From contig JBFWUT010000004.1 of NCBI GenBank assembly GCA_050247135.1, positions 90,018 to 154,017 of the forward strand: DNA of 64,000 bases, written 5' to 3'. Source of the DNA: Berkiella sp050247135 (GTDB lineage Bacteria; Pseudomonadota; Gammaproteobacteria; Berkiellales; Berkiellaceae). Under the pieces are notes generated by a model, which saw only the letters and a program-made list of their open reading frames with translations, was not told the DNA's origin and did no database searches. Made by a program: the position numbers and the translations under genes. Of this stretch, positions 1 to 8,972 are shown piece by piece (position 1 is the stretch's first letter; the number at the start of each line of letters is the position of its first letter).

Positions 1-67
1 CAGTAATGGCACGAAAGACGGTTAGGACTTGTTGGGGGGTATAGCGCGCAGAACTAAATTCGAGCAT
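1..67 (-). CDS. 5' end of an unidentified gene running off the window
   Basis: On the minus strand an ATG at 67 opens a frame that stays open for 22 codons to the window edge (it begins MLEFSSARYTPQQ). An AGGGA ribosome-binding-like sequence lies just upstream, and a perfect 13-bp inverted repeat lies further upstream. Too little protein is visible to assign a family. It could also be a chance short frame. Confidence 0.4.
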   Translation of the reverse strand, partial: MLEFSSARYTPQQVLTVFRAIT

Positions 68-75
68 TATCATTC

Positions 76-120
76 CCTATCATCAACTCTGTGTTAACTC
101 AAAACATAGTTGATGATAGG
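76..120. promoter_or_regulatory. perfect 13-bp inverted repeat with 19-nt loop
   Basis: CCTATCATCAACT (76-88) is exactly complementary to AGTTGATGATAGG (108-120). It lies 9 bp upstream of the partial minus-strand reading frame that starts at 67 and has no T-tract on either side, so it reads better as an operator or 5'-leader hairpin than as a terminator. The binding factor is unknown. Confidence 0.45.
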
Positions 121-176
121 TCAAATTTCTTCTGGGAATTTATGCACTCAAGATTTACACAGGGACTTCATAGGAT

Positions 177-725
177 TTAGAGATGTTTCTTCACCCAATC
201 AACATACTTATCCATCCATCCCTGCAAGAATTTTTTGCTGCCTTCACCAATATTACCCGCTTCATCAAATAAGCCCTCTTTCATTTGGATGAAGACCTCG
301 GGTTGCGTCAGCGTTGGCATATCTAAATAAGATAAAATGTTACGCAAATGTTGCTGCGCTAAAGCAGTGCCTGTCGATCCCACTGAGATCCCAACAACGC
401 CTGCAGGTTTTCCAGCCCAAGCGCTTTGGCCATAAGGACGTGAAGCATGATCTAAAGCATTTTTGAGTACACCGGGAATTGAGCGGTTATATTCGGGTGT
501 ACAAAAAAGTAACCCTTGAGATCCTTGAATTTCTGATTTTAAACGCTTAGCAGCCTCAGGGGGATTAGCATCTTGGTCCTGGTTATAAAGCGGTAAATCA
601 CCGATCTCAATAAAGTTGAATGATAATTCTGGCGGAGCCAGTTTCACAATTGCGTTAGCTAGCTTTCGGTTGAATGAATCTTTACGCAAACTCCCAACAA
701 TCACACCAATCTGTATTTGGCTCAT
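177..725 (-). CDS. NADPH-dependent FMN reductase
   Basis: A 182-residue flavodoxin-like protein of the NADPH-dependent FMN reductase family (ChrR/YieF/ArsH-like quinone or azo reductases). The N-terminal GSLRKDSFNRKLA segment is the FMN phosphate-binding loop. The TPEYNRSIPGVLKNALD segment near residues 77-94 is the family's second flavin-contact motif. The length is normal for the family. It is cytosolic and likely reduces quinones or nitro/azo compounds using FMN and NAD(P)H, but the substrate cannot be read from the sequence. It appears monocistronic, divergent from the RhoGAP gene at 911. Confidence 0.9.
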   Translation of the reverse strand: MSQIQIGVIVGSLRKDSFNRKLANAIVKLAPPELSFNFIEIGDLPLYNQDQDANPPEAAKRLKSEIQGSQGLLFCTPEYNRSIPGVLKNALDHASRPYGQSAWAGKPAGVVGISVGSTGTALAQQHLRNILSYLDMPTLTQPEVFIQMKEGLFDEAGNIGEGSKKFLQGWMDKYVDWVKKHL

Positions 726-910
726 AGCAACATCCTTTCGAGATAACGGTAGAAACTAATGTAAGTGCAATAGAATACCACCTAAACCAACTCTTTGACA
801 CTATGTCGCCCCTTTGGTCGTTTCATGATGAGACCTACCGCAAATCAAACTATTTTTGAAAAATAACTGGCTATACAATTTAAAGATATGCAGATAAAAC
901 GGAGCAAGCC

Positions 911-1801
911 ATGAAAAAAGGGCCACAGTATTCCGTCGAAGAAGCTGCTGCCGTTTTTCGGGCAATCGGCGAAATGATTGATCAAAATCACGAACTGATG
1001 AATACCGAAGGCGTGTTCAGGCTTTCTGGTGAAGCAAAACAATTGCCTAATATCATAAAGAAACTCTTAAAAAACAAAGATATGAGTAAAGACAACATAT
1101 CCATACACAACTTGGTGGGCGCGTTAAAACTCGTTATCAAAGAGTTGATGTTACTGAATGCAGAAGATCCCAACATAGAACTGCTACGTGAAGGCATGCA
1201 AGCTGCCAGCAGTGATCCCCAACAAGGAATTGATGCTTTTAATCAAGTGATCACTAATCTAGCTGCAGATAAAAGCGCAAAATCACAGGCCGTTGCTGAG
1301 ATTCTACATACTTACGTGCATCTGGCACAGATTGCATCAAACTATCAAAGTAACAATAAAATGACTCCGCGCAATTTAGCAATTGCTTCAATCGGACCAG
1401 TATTTTTTAATAATTTCCCACTCATTAAAAATCCCATTGAAATGCTAACCCTGAGTGACGTTGCGAATACCGTCGGTGAGCAACTCATTCAGAATCCTAT
1501 TTATGCAGCAAGCTTTCGCCAAAGAATTGCACCTGTTGCGCAAACTCAGGTTGACGCCAATAATGAACCCCACTCTGACAGTGATTCTCCACCGCGAAAA
1601 AGAGTTCAAGTCGAGCAAGGCAAAGCCTCTAAAAGCCATTTACGGCGCACTATGACATTTAATGTCGCCGCCATGAAAGAGGTTTTTAAAAGTGAAGAGA
1701 AAAAAGAAAGAAAGCATAAAAAATCTGCCGCAGTGAATAAGGATGACACCCCGCCCAATGAGACTAGCAAAAAAGAAAAAGGCAGATCAAAAAACCGCTA
1801 A
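911..1801 (+). CDS. RhoGAP-domain protein, probable host-targeted effector
   Basis: A 296-residue protein whose residues about 8-200 look like a eukaryotic RhoGAP domain. GVFRLSG carries the candidate arginine finger (Arg37), ALKLVIKEL (71-79) matches the LK-x-fLReL helix, and NLAIASIGP (155-163) matches the NLAvvfGP helix. The Asn usually found after GP is Val here. Such domains stimulate GTP hydrolysis by Rho-family GTPases, which bacteria lack, so the likely target is a host GTPase. The C-terminal 80 residues are Lys/Arg-rich, with a PPRKR and a KERKHKK stretch resembling nuclear-localisation signals. There is no signal peptide. Its stop overlaps that of the convergent gene at 1798. Confidence 0.8.
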   Translation: MKKGPQYSVEEAAAVFRAIGEMIDQNHELMNTEGVFRLSGEAKQLPNIIKKLLKNKDMSKDNISIHNLVGALKLVIKELMLLNAEDPNIELLREGMQAASSDPQQGIDAFNQVITNLAADKSAKSQAVAEILHTYVHLAQIASNYQSNNKMTPRNLAIASIGPVFFNNFPLIKNPIEMLTLSDVANTVGEQLIQNPIYAASFRQRIAPVAQTQVDANNEPHSDSDSPPRKRVQVEQGKASKSHLRRTMTFNVAAMKEVFKSEEKKERKHKKSAAVNKDDTPPNETSKKEKGRSKNR

Positions 1802-2829
1802 TAGGGGGGCTTCGTTCGCTCAATGCTCATCGGATCCGCCAAATCTGCTAAATTTTGTGCCTGATCGACAGCTTTTTCAAATACTTCACTGATTATTAAA
1901 GGGAAGTCCTCTGTTAACTCCATCTGCGCAAAATTTTTCTGTAAAGCGACCATCTCATGTAATTCACCCTTTGCTGCCACATGAAATAATTCAGCATACT
2001 GTAAGCCAAGCGCTGGATTGATAGGTAAATAATGCTCCATAAGGCGTTTATAATCTTTAAAGGTAAATTTTTCGTGCATAAAAGGCTGGTCTTTAATTCC
2101 AAGCCAGCGTTCACAAAGAAAAGGCGTTTGTAATACCTCAATAGCAAATGCTACATCCTCTTCGAATTCAAGACCAAGCTGTTCTACACAGTCAGTGAAG
2201 CTTTCTTGGAAAATTTCCCTCTGGACATTGGCGTTATTGATAATTAGCCACTTTAATATCGCTATTACCCATTCTGACACTTCTTCATCTTGTAGTATGA
2301 GCGTATCTAATGTAGTGAGAATTTCGGATGTTTTTCTAGGGAGCTTTGTTAACAATAAATTAATATGATAAAAATCCAAGTGCCGTAAAAATTGTGAACT
2401 ATTCGCTATGTAGCTTGCAAATAAGGGGTTATGCGGGACAAAAGCGATAAAATAACTATAACTCATCACTTTACACCAATCGTCATTTTCAACAATGGCT
2501 ACTAACAGTGTACACATATTTGCTTGCTTGCGCTTCACTTCACAAGAATCATTGCTAAGCTTCTTTTTCATGAAGCTTTTAAGGGCAACACTTATGACCA
2601 TGACTTTATTCAGCATCAGTGTTAATTCATGATGATATATAAAAGGTTTTAAATGCGGATTTTTTAAAAACGCTAACCAACTATCAACATTCACTATCTT
2701 AGTGATAAGCTGAAAAACAGCTTCTGCATGTGCCCTATCTTGAATCCCTTTAATGACCTCAGCCGCTTTTTGATATTCCCTGGCATGATAGAGTTGAGTT
2801 AATTCGCCTAAAGGGCCTGAGTGAGACAT
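1798..2829 (-). CDS. hypothetical protein, probably all-helical
   Basis: A 343-residue protein that I do not recognise. It is rich in Leu, Glu and Ala with helix-like heptad patterns throughout, has no signal peptide or membrane segment, and no catalytic motif I can name. Its start lies 9 nt after the stop of the ankyrin gene upstream (2839-5400), with an AAGGTT ribosome-binding site, so the two are probably co-transcribed. Its stop overlaps the end of the convergent RhoGAP gene. The context suggests another host-interaction protein. That is inference only. Confidence 0.7.
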   Translation of the reverse strand: MSHSGPLGELTQLYHAREYQKAAEVIKGIQDRAHAEAVFQLITKIVNVDSWLAFLKNPHLKPFIYHHELTLMLNKVMVISVALKSFMKKKLSNDSCEVKRKQANMCTLLVAIVENDDWCKVMSYSYFIAFVPHNPLFASYIANSSQFLRHLDFYHINLLLTKLPRKTSEILTTLDTLILQDEEVSEWVIAILKWLIINNANVQREIFQESFTDCVEQLGLEFEEDVAFAIEVLQTPFLCERWLGIKDQPFMHEKFTFKDYKRLMEHYLPINPALGLQYAELFHVAAKGELHEMVALQKNFAQMELTEDFPLIISEVFEKAVDQAQNLADLADPMSIERTKPPY

Positions 2830-2838
2830 ATATTAACC

Positions 2839-5400
2839 TTATTTACAAGTGATGCCCAAAGTTGCTTTATGTATGAATTCATTTGGTAACTGCACAAGCA
2901 TACTATCAAGCATGGGCTTTACCCCAGATTGGTTTATACTTTGCGGCAAATCGCGAATAAAATCCTGCTGATTAAATTGACCATTCACAACACAATGCTC
3001 AACCAACATTTCTACTAACTCTGCTAGCTTGTTTGAACCATCGAGCTGTTGTGCTAGAGCCTCACCAAGATACGGAATAAAGTGGGCAAACAGCTCAGCT
3101 TTTTGTTGCAACTGAGGGATCATTTGTTCAAACCTTGCGACCATCAACGGATGTCTTGTATGTTTTAGCTGTTCGATTAGGGCTTTTAATTTATCGGCAA
3201 AAGGATTCTTAACCACCTCTGCTTCTAACTTAAAGCCACAGGAATTCATTTTGCATAAAAATTTCTCTTTGATCTGTTGCTTTGATGATGGTTCAAGTTC
3301 TAAGACTTCAACTAAATCAACGAGATATTGTGATATGTTTTCTGGATGTTCGAAAAGTTGACAGACGGTATTCGCAAAATATTCAGCAACATTGTGTAAC
3401 TGATGAATACTCTTACGAAAAGTTGGCGCTTGGTTATATAATTCCAGCATCAAAGATTTAAATAATTCTTGATGTTTTGGCAAATCATCACCAAAAAGCG
3501 CTAATGCTTCAATATCTTTAACCGTGGCAGGACGATCAGATAGACGTCGCGTGTACTCGCTTAATGAGAGCGCAATATCTCCTTTCGTTATATCCACTAA
3601 GTGTTGCTGAATATAAACAATATCATCATCATCTAATGGATAAGATGTTTCTTGTTTCACCTGTGCCGCAATACTAACCTCATTGCCCAGTGAACTGATA
3701 AAAGATTGGCGAAGTGCCAATAATTCGCTAGAAAATCGTCTTGGATCAGTGATGTGCTCTCTGGCATTTTGATATGTCAACTGTGTTAGCGCTTGGAGTA
3801 ATTGCTGGCGCTGATTGTCGTCTTGCTCAGCAACTTTCTCTTTAAATTGTTGGAAAACTTTTGATCTAAAATAAGTGGCTAGCACTTCTTTCAAGCAAGA
3901 AGGTTGCTGAGCCAGTGTGTGATAATTACCCATTGATGCAATTCGGGTTAATTGACCCGGAAAGCAAGAAGGGTCGTCGGCATTATGGGCGTTACGAATT
4001 TCGGCTAGAAGCCCAATAAAATTACCGAGCCGTTCTTTACGTGCTTGTTCATTGCCATCATCAGGATCGATTACGGCTAAAAAGTAATACGCTGTTCGTT
4101 CACGAACAATATCGGACGCTTGATGACATTTTAAGGTGCCATTAACAAATGCAGAAGCCTGTGTTGAAAACACAGAGTGATCCTTTTCTGGTCTGGTGTG
4201 TAAATTAGGCCAATCCCCCGTTACTTTAGCGAATGGATTATAACAGCGCCAGGCAGCATGCGAGGCACTAGATTTATTAAAAATGTTAACAGAGTCTTGC
4301 ATTGCTGTTGGAAGGCCATTCACTAGATCTGCTTTAGACTTTGTAATAAATTCAACGATAGCCTCATCTTTAAATAGTGTAGCCTCTTCTAAAATAGCCT
4401 TCACAATTTCTTCACGAATACGTTGTTCAATCTTCTCTAAACCTGTGGCTTCATATTGTGCTTTAAAATGGGGTTTAACTTTTTTCTCGAAATGCAAATT
4501 AGCACCCGATACTTTTTTGTCATCCATAGCACTTTCAGATTTAGTGTCATTTCGCTCTTTGATCTTATCTTGCTTCGCGGCCTTCTCGGAAAGGATCAGC
4601 ATTTTAAGCGCTTCCAGCGTCACAGGATCACAAAGAGAAAAGGACTCTACATAAATGAGCGGGTCATTTGAGCGATAGAATGCTTCATATTTAGCAACGG
4701 TATCAAAGTGCTTAAAATCTTTGATGAAATCTTTTAGTGGATAATCAAGTAAATGTTTACTGAGTGGGAAAATCAAGTCAAGAATACTGCGAGCTTTTAC
4801 TTTGATAGCCCAGCTAAGCAGGCTTTGCCCACTCACCTTGGTATTAACGTTAATATTGGGGATCTTTATCAAGTTAGCAATGACTTGAACATTTTTGTTC
4901 TTAATAGCCCACAATAAATATTGATTGATGCATTTTTTGACCGTAACATCATTTGTATTAGAAGCGCAGGCAATCAGAACGAAAATTTCTACATTCTTTT
5001 TTTCAAAAGCAATTTGTAAAGCGGTTTTACTTTGTTTATTGGTCAATGCAACTTCGACACCCTGGCAAGCTAATAGCTGTTTAAGGGCAACTGATTTATT
5101 TTCTTGCGCCGCAATCAATAAAGCACTATCACCACTACGTGTTCTTAAATTAATATCCGCTCCTGCTTCGCTTAAAAGCTTAATAGCACGAGCGTCATCC
5201 TTAAGAACGGCATTCATTAACGCTGTTTTGCCTTTTACAAAATGATCGAGTGCGCTCGCATTTCTTGCTTTCACTTCCAAGAGCAAGGGTAAGGAGTTTT
5301 TCGACAAGGCGAAGGTAATGGCATCATCATCATCTTCAGGCAAAATCAATGCATTGCTGGCATTTGACGCGCCACGCGCTTTATCAAAAGCGTGTAACAT
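2839..5400 (-). CDS. ankyrin-repeat protein, probable effector
   Basis: An 853-residue protein. Residues about 25-230 contain four to five ankyrin-type repeats (for example GKTALMNAVLKDDARAIKLL followed by EAGADINLRT, then GDSALLIAAQENKSVALKQLL). After a lysine/glutamate-rich linker near 285-330 comes a long, probably helical C-terminal region of about 500 residues in which I see no named domain. There is no signal peptide or transmembrane helix. Ankyrin proteins of this size are common type IV-secreted effectors in Legionella and Coxiella. Secretion here is inferred from context. It is the first gene of a two-gene minus-strand unit with the 343-residue protein. Confidence 0.8.
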   Translation of the reverse strand: MLHAFDKARGASNASNALILPEDDDDAITFALSKNSLPLLLEVKARNASALDHFVKGKTALMNAVLKDDARAIKLLSEAGADINLRTRSGDSALLIAAQENKSVALKQLLACQGVEVALTNKQSKTALQIAFEKKNVEIFVLIACASNTNDVTVKKCINQYLLWAIKNKNVQVIANLIKIPNINVNTKVSGQSLLSWAIKVKARSILDLIFPLSKHLLDYPLKDFIKDFKHFDTVAKYEAFYRSNDPLIYVESFSLCDPVTLEALKMLILSEKAAKQDKIKERNDTKSESAMDDKKVSGANLHFEKKVKPHFKAQYEATGLEKIEQRIREEIVKAILEEATLFKDEAIVEFITKSKADLVNGLPTAMQDSVNIFNKSSASHAAWRCYNPFAKVTGDWPNLHTRPEKDHSVFSTQASAFVNGTLKCHQASDIVRERTAYYFLAVIDPDDGNEQARKERLGNFIGLLAEIRNAHNADDPSCFPGQLTRIASMGNYHTLAQQPSCLKEVLATYFRSKVFQQFKEKVAEQDDNQRQQLLQALTQLTYQNAREHITDPRRFSSELLALRQSFISSLGNEVSIAAQVKQETSYPLDDDDIVYIQQHLVDITKGDIALSLSEYTRRLSDRPATVKDIEALALFGDDLPKHQELFKSLMLELYNQAPTFRKSIHQLHNVAEYFANTVCQLFEHPENISQYLVDLVEVLELEPSSKQQIKEKFLCKMNSCGFKLEAEVVKNPFADKLKALIEQLKHTRHPLMVARFEQMIPQLQQKAELFAHFIPYLGEALAQQLDGSNKLAELVEMLVEHCVVNGQFNQQDFIRDLPQSINQSGVKPMLDSMLVQLPNEFIHKATLGITCK

Positions 5401-5494
5401 GGAGCTCTCTCTTATATTATTTAGTTGTCTACCTATTTTTGCGACTTTTATTTTAATCTTTTTTAGTTAAATCGCATAGAGAGAAATCAATATG

Positions 5495-6985
5495 TTATCG
5501 CCTTTTCGTAAAAATTGACCCCAAAATGCCGCGGACAATTTGCCGACCGAGGCTGCTACCGACACTGCGTGCCGTCGATTTCAGCATGGCATCGAGCGCT
5601 GAATCTTTGGGGCGGCCTGGTGCTCTTTTGGGCTGGCTCTCTTGTGGCTCTTCATATTCTGGCTGCTTTTGAGCTTGGGAGGGACTGATTTTTTGCTGAA
5701 TTCGTTCATAAGCTGATTCTCTATCAATCGCTTTTTCATAAGTACCTGCATAGGGGGAACGACTAATCATGACTTGATATTCATCAGGCGTAATGGGTCC
5801 GATGCGGGAAGTTGGCGGGTAAATTCGAACTTGTTGCACGATAGCGGGTGTTCCTGAAGTTTCTAACAAAGAAACTAATGCTTCGCCCACGGCTAATTCT
5901 GTAAGGATTTTTTGTGTTTGTAGCTCAGGGTTTTGCCTAAAGGTTTCTGCAGTCACCTTAACCGCTTTTTGATCTTTAGGCGTAAAGGCACGCAAAGCAT
6001 GCTGCACACGATTGCCTAATTGGCCGAGCACACTTTCAGGGACATCTAAAGGAGTTTGGGTCACAAAATAAACGCCAACACCTTTTGAACGAATTAACCG
6101 CACTAGCTGCTCAATTTTCTCGATAAGCGGTTTAGGCGCTGAATTAAATAATAAATGAGCTTCATCAAAAAAGAATACCAATTTGGGTTTCTCTTGATCT
6201 CCCACTTCGGGTAAGGTTTCAAATAACTCTGAAAGCAACCATAACAAAAAGGTGCTATATAGCCTGCCATCATTAACCAGTTTAGTGGCATCGAGTATAT
6301 TTATATTGCCATGACCTTTTGAATCTTTACCAAATAAATCTTGAACATTTAAGGCGGGTTCTCCAAAAAATTGATCGGCTCCAGCTTCGTTCAAGCTTAA
6401 TAAACCACGTTGAATTGCACCGATGGTCGCCGAACTCATATTGCCGTATTTTGATTTATATTCAGCACTATGTTGTCCCATCCAATCTAATAAACTTCGA
6501 AGATCTTTTAAATCAAGCAATAACAGCCCTTCGTCGTCGGCCAAACTAAAAGCAGCAGAGAGCACGCCTTGTTGCGTGTCATTCAGGTCCAACAAACGCC
6601 CCAACAACAAAGGGCCCATTTCGCTAATGGTGGTACGAAGTGGGTGCCCTTTTTTGCCATAAATATCCCAAAACACCACAGGGTTACCCTCTGGGGTATA
6701 GTTTTGTATCTTAAGTAAAGAAATACGTTTAGACAATTTATCATTCAAGTTGGCAGGGTAAGCAATACCGGCCAAATCGCCTTTGACATCGGCAGTGAAA
6801 ACCGCAACCCCTTCTCTTGAAAAAGCTTCAGCCAGCACTTGCAAGGTAACCGTTTTACCGGTTCCGGTTGCGCCGGCAACCAGGCCATGACGATTAGCCA
6901 TCTCCAAATTGAAATGAATCGGCGCTTCTTTATTATCGATTCCTATCGTAAAATTACCCATATTGCACCTGCAACTATTATCCAT
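5495..6985 (-). CDS. HerA/YjgR-like DUF853 P-loop ATPase
   Basis: A 496-residue protein of the DUF853 (E. coli YjgR) family of HerA/FtsK-type ATPases. The Walker A motif GATGTGKT is near residue 37, ADVKGDLAG follows, and Walker B (KLVFFFDEAH) is near residue 265. The C-terminal tail is Pro/Gln/Lys-rich, ending in a basic GSIFTKRR. It overlaps the upstream FAD-oxidase gene by 8 bp, so translation is probably coupled. There is no neighbouring nuclease or Sir2 gene, so I do not read it as a HerA defence module. The function of YjgR-type proteins is poorly known; DNA or protein translocation is presumed. Confidence 0.85.
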   Translation of the reverse strand: MDNSCRCNMGNFTIGIDNKEAPIHFNLEMANRHGLVAGATGTGKTVTLQVLAEAFSREGVAVFTADVKGDLAGIAYPANLNDKLSKRISLLKIQNYTPEGNPVVFWDIYGKKGHPLRTTISEMGPLLLGRLLDLNDTQQGVLSAAFSLADDEGLLLLDLKDLRSLLDWMGQHSAEYKSKYGNMSSATIGAIQRGLLSLNEAGADQFFGEPALNVQDLFGKDSKGHGNINILDATKLVNDGRLYSTFLLWLLSELFETLPEVGDQEKPKLVFFFDEAHLLFNSAPKPLIEKIEQLVRLIRSKGVGVYFVTQTPLDVPESVLGQLGNRVQHALRAFTPKDQKAVKVTAETFRQNPELQTQKILTELAVGEALVSLLETSGTPAIVQQVRIYPPTSRIGPITPDEYQVMISRSPYAGTYEKAIDRESAYERIQQKISPSQAQKQPEYEEPQESQPKRAPGRPKDSALDAMLKSTARSVGSSLGRQIVRGILGSIFTKRR

Positions 6986-8972
6986 TCATAAACATTCTTT
7001 TGTAAAACTGGTACCAATTACTCTGGAACCTTTCATCCGGATCATAGTGTAATTTGAGTTCTAAAAACGATTTAAATTGAGGATAAGCTTTTACTATTTG
7101 ATCTTTTCTGGCATAACGATGGTACGTTAAAAAAAAGCTGCCATTAAAGGCCAATGCATGATCAATCAACGTTGAAAAATACTCAGCTGCATATTGAAAA
7201 CCAATGCTCGTATGCGGAACATTCAAGTTAAAAATAATGCACGCATAATCCTGTTTTGCCCAAGGCAGATAAGTCTCATCATCTTTCTTAATTAGACGCA
7301 CCGTTCCATAGATAATATTAATAGCTTTTAGCATTTGATCATTTGCCACTTGCTGCATGAAAAGGGCTATATCTTTGAGTGGCACATAGACTTCGGTGAT
7401 CATCAAGCTGCCTTGTCGCCAATCAGGAAACAAAGAACGAAAATATTCGATGTATTTTTCATTATAAAAACCTAACTGATGAGTATCAGACCAATAACAT
7501 TGTCCATCCGTATTTAAGTAATACTCACAATATCGTTTAAAGGCTTCTGCTTTATTAATATGTGCTAACAGCAATAGTTTGTTCCAGTCATCCTTACTCA
7601 AGAATCTATTTTCTACTACAGGGATCTCATTGGTTGGTTGATAGCAAGAGAAAACACCAGTCTGTAAAAAATCTTTCGATTTTTCGTCCGTCATAAACTG
7701 AAAATCACCATATAAAAAACCATTATCAATACGCTCTTGAAACAGTGCTGGTAAATCTACTACAGAGATGACGGCTACTTTTCTTTTTAAAGCCTGACGT
7801 TTAACCAATTGTAATTCTACTTGGCCAATAGCACCAAATAACCCATAGCCACCTACAGCCAGAGAAAACAATTCCGGATTCTCGCTACGTGATACATGCA
7901 ATGGCTCACCCTTAGCATTGATAAGTTCAAAGGATACAATATCTTGCACAAAAGGTTTCATAAGCAATCCTCGCCCATGGATATTGGCACTCAATGCCCC
8001 ACCGATGGTCAGATCATCTGCGCCAGTTTGCTTCTGAGCGATAGTATAAAAAGGATCTGAATTTTTTTGCTCTCGTTGTAAGTATTGGATCAATTGTGGC
8101 CAGGTGACGCCGGCTCCCACCGTTATTCTACCCTGGTCTTTATTGAATTCCTTTATTTTGGTAGCTTGTGTCATATCCAATAACAGACTATTTTCTGCGA
8201 ACTGTTGCCCTCCCATGGCATGGCGTGCACCGCAAATACTCACGATCTGATTATCCGTTTTAGCTTGCTTGACCATTTTGCTTAAATTGATGATATCCTT
8301 TGGTGTACAAATTCTATGCACTATCGTTTCATTCATTCGTGAATGTTTATCGTTCACATAAACTTCTTTAAAACCATGAACAGCATGCTTACCTAACACC
8401 GCCCCAATAGCTAAATAGCAAAGATAAATACAAGGGATCATGATAAGGTTATATAATAGATTACCTGGTACACTTTCAACTGAAACCATGGATTGTTGAA
8501 AGAGTGCCGCAAATAGCAACAGCATCATTGCCGTGATCCCATAACGCATCTGTGGATGCTTAGTGTGCTGATAAGCCACAATTAAAGCATATAGTAACAC
8601 TAGGGCCCCCAATAAGTAGTAGCTTATCGCTATGCCATATTTTGGAGTGATGTTGATTAATGCAATATAAAGTAACGTTATTATCGTAAAAGTGATTGCA
8701 GCAGTGCGGTGATAACTAGGCCACAATATGCCTATGCCAGCACTTCCTAAACTACCAGCGACAATACCAATGATAGCCAAAATAACTAGCCATAATAGGT
8801 CACCACCTTGTGCATGCCATAGGGCTGTTAGAATCGATGATAAACCTATTCCTAACAGAACTAAGATAAAGTCTATGCGAACAGGGCTATGTGTTTGTTG
8901 ATTCTTGATAAGCCATGCCAAGAGTAAACTCTCTATCCCTAAAATGAGGTTGGTGAGTACCAGGCTAATCAT
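6978..8972 (-). CDS. membrane-anchored FAD-linked oxidase
   Basis: A 664-residue protein in two parts. Residues 1 to about 205 contain roughly seven hydrophobic helices. Residues about 220-400 form a PCMH-type FAD-binding domain (FAD_binding_4), with CGARHAMGGQ matching the flavin-pyrophosphate loop and GGALSANIHGRG the second FAD-contact motif. The C-terminal part resembles the alditol/gulonolactone-oxidase class. It probably oxidises a hydroxylated substrate at the membrane; the substrate is unknown. It overlaps the methyltransferase gene upstream (8965-9834) by 8 bp and the ATPase gene downstream by 8 bp, forming a tight three-gene operon. Confidence 0.8.
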   Translation of the reverse strand: MISLVLTNLILGIESLLLAWLIKNQQTHSPVRIDFILVLLGIGLSSILTALWHAQGGDLLWLVILAIIGIVAGSLGSAGIGILWPSYHRTAAITFTIITLLYIALINITPKYGIAISYYLLGALVLLYALIVAYQHTKHPQMRYGITAMMLLLFAALFQQSMVSVESVPGNLLYNLIMIPCIYLCYLAIGAVLGKHAVHGFKEVYVNDKHSRMNETIVHRICTPKDIINLSKMVKQAKTDNQIVSICGARHAMGGQQFAENSLLLDMTQATKIKEFNKDQGRITVGAGVTWPQLIQYLQREQKNSDPFYTIAQKQTGADDLTIGGALSANIHGRGLLMKPFVQDIVSFELINAKGEPLHVSRSENPELFSLAVGGYGLFGAIGQVELQLVKRQALKRKVAVISVVDLPALFQERIDNGFLYGDFQFMTDEKSKDFLQTGVFSCYQPTNEIPVVENRFLSKDDWNKLLLLAHINKAEAFKRYCEYYLNTDGQCYWSDTHQLGFYNEKYIEYFRSLFPDWRQGSLMITEVYVPLKDIALFMQQVANDQMLKAINIIYGTVRLIKKDDETYLPWAKQDYACIIFNLNVPHTSIGFQYAAEYFSTLIDHALAFNGSFFLTYHRYARKDQIVKAYPQFKSFLELKLHYDPDERFQSNWYQFYKRMFMNG

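Noticed and set aside
4283..4654. Open frame of 123 codons antisense to the ankyrin gene
   Set aside because: It lies wholly inside the coding ankyrin gene on the other strand, has no ribosome-binding site, and its Ser/Phe-rich product looks like a frame shadow.
5495..6985. HerA-like ATPase as part of a defence system
   Set aside because: No Sir2, nuclease or other defence partner is adjacent. The sequence fits the widespread DUF853/YjgR family.
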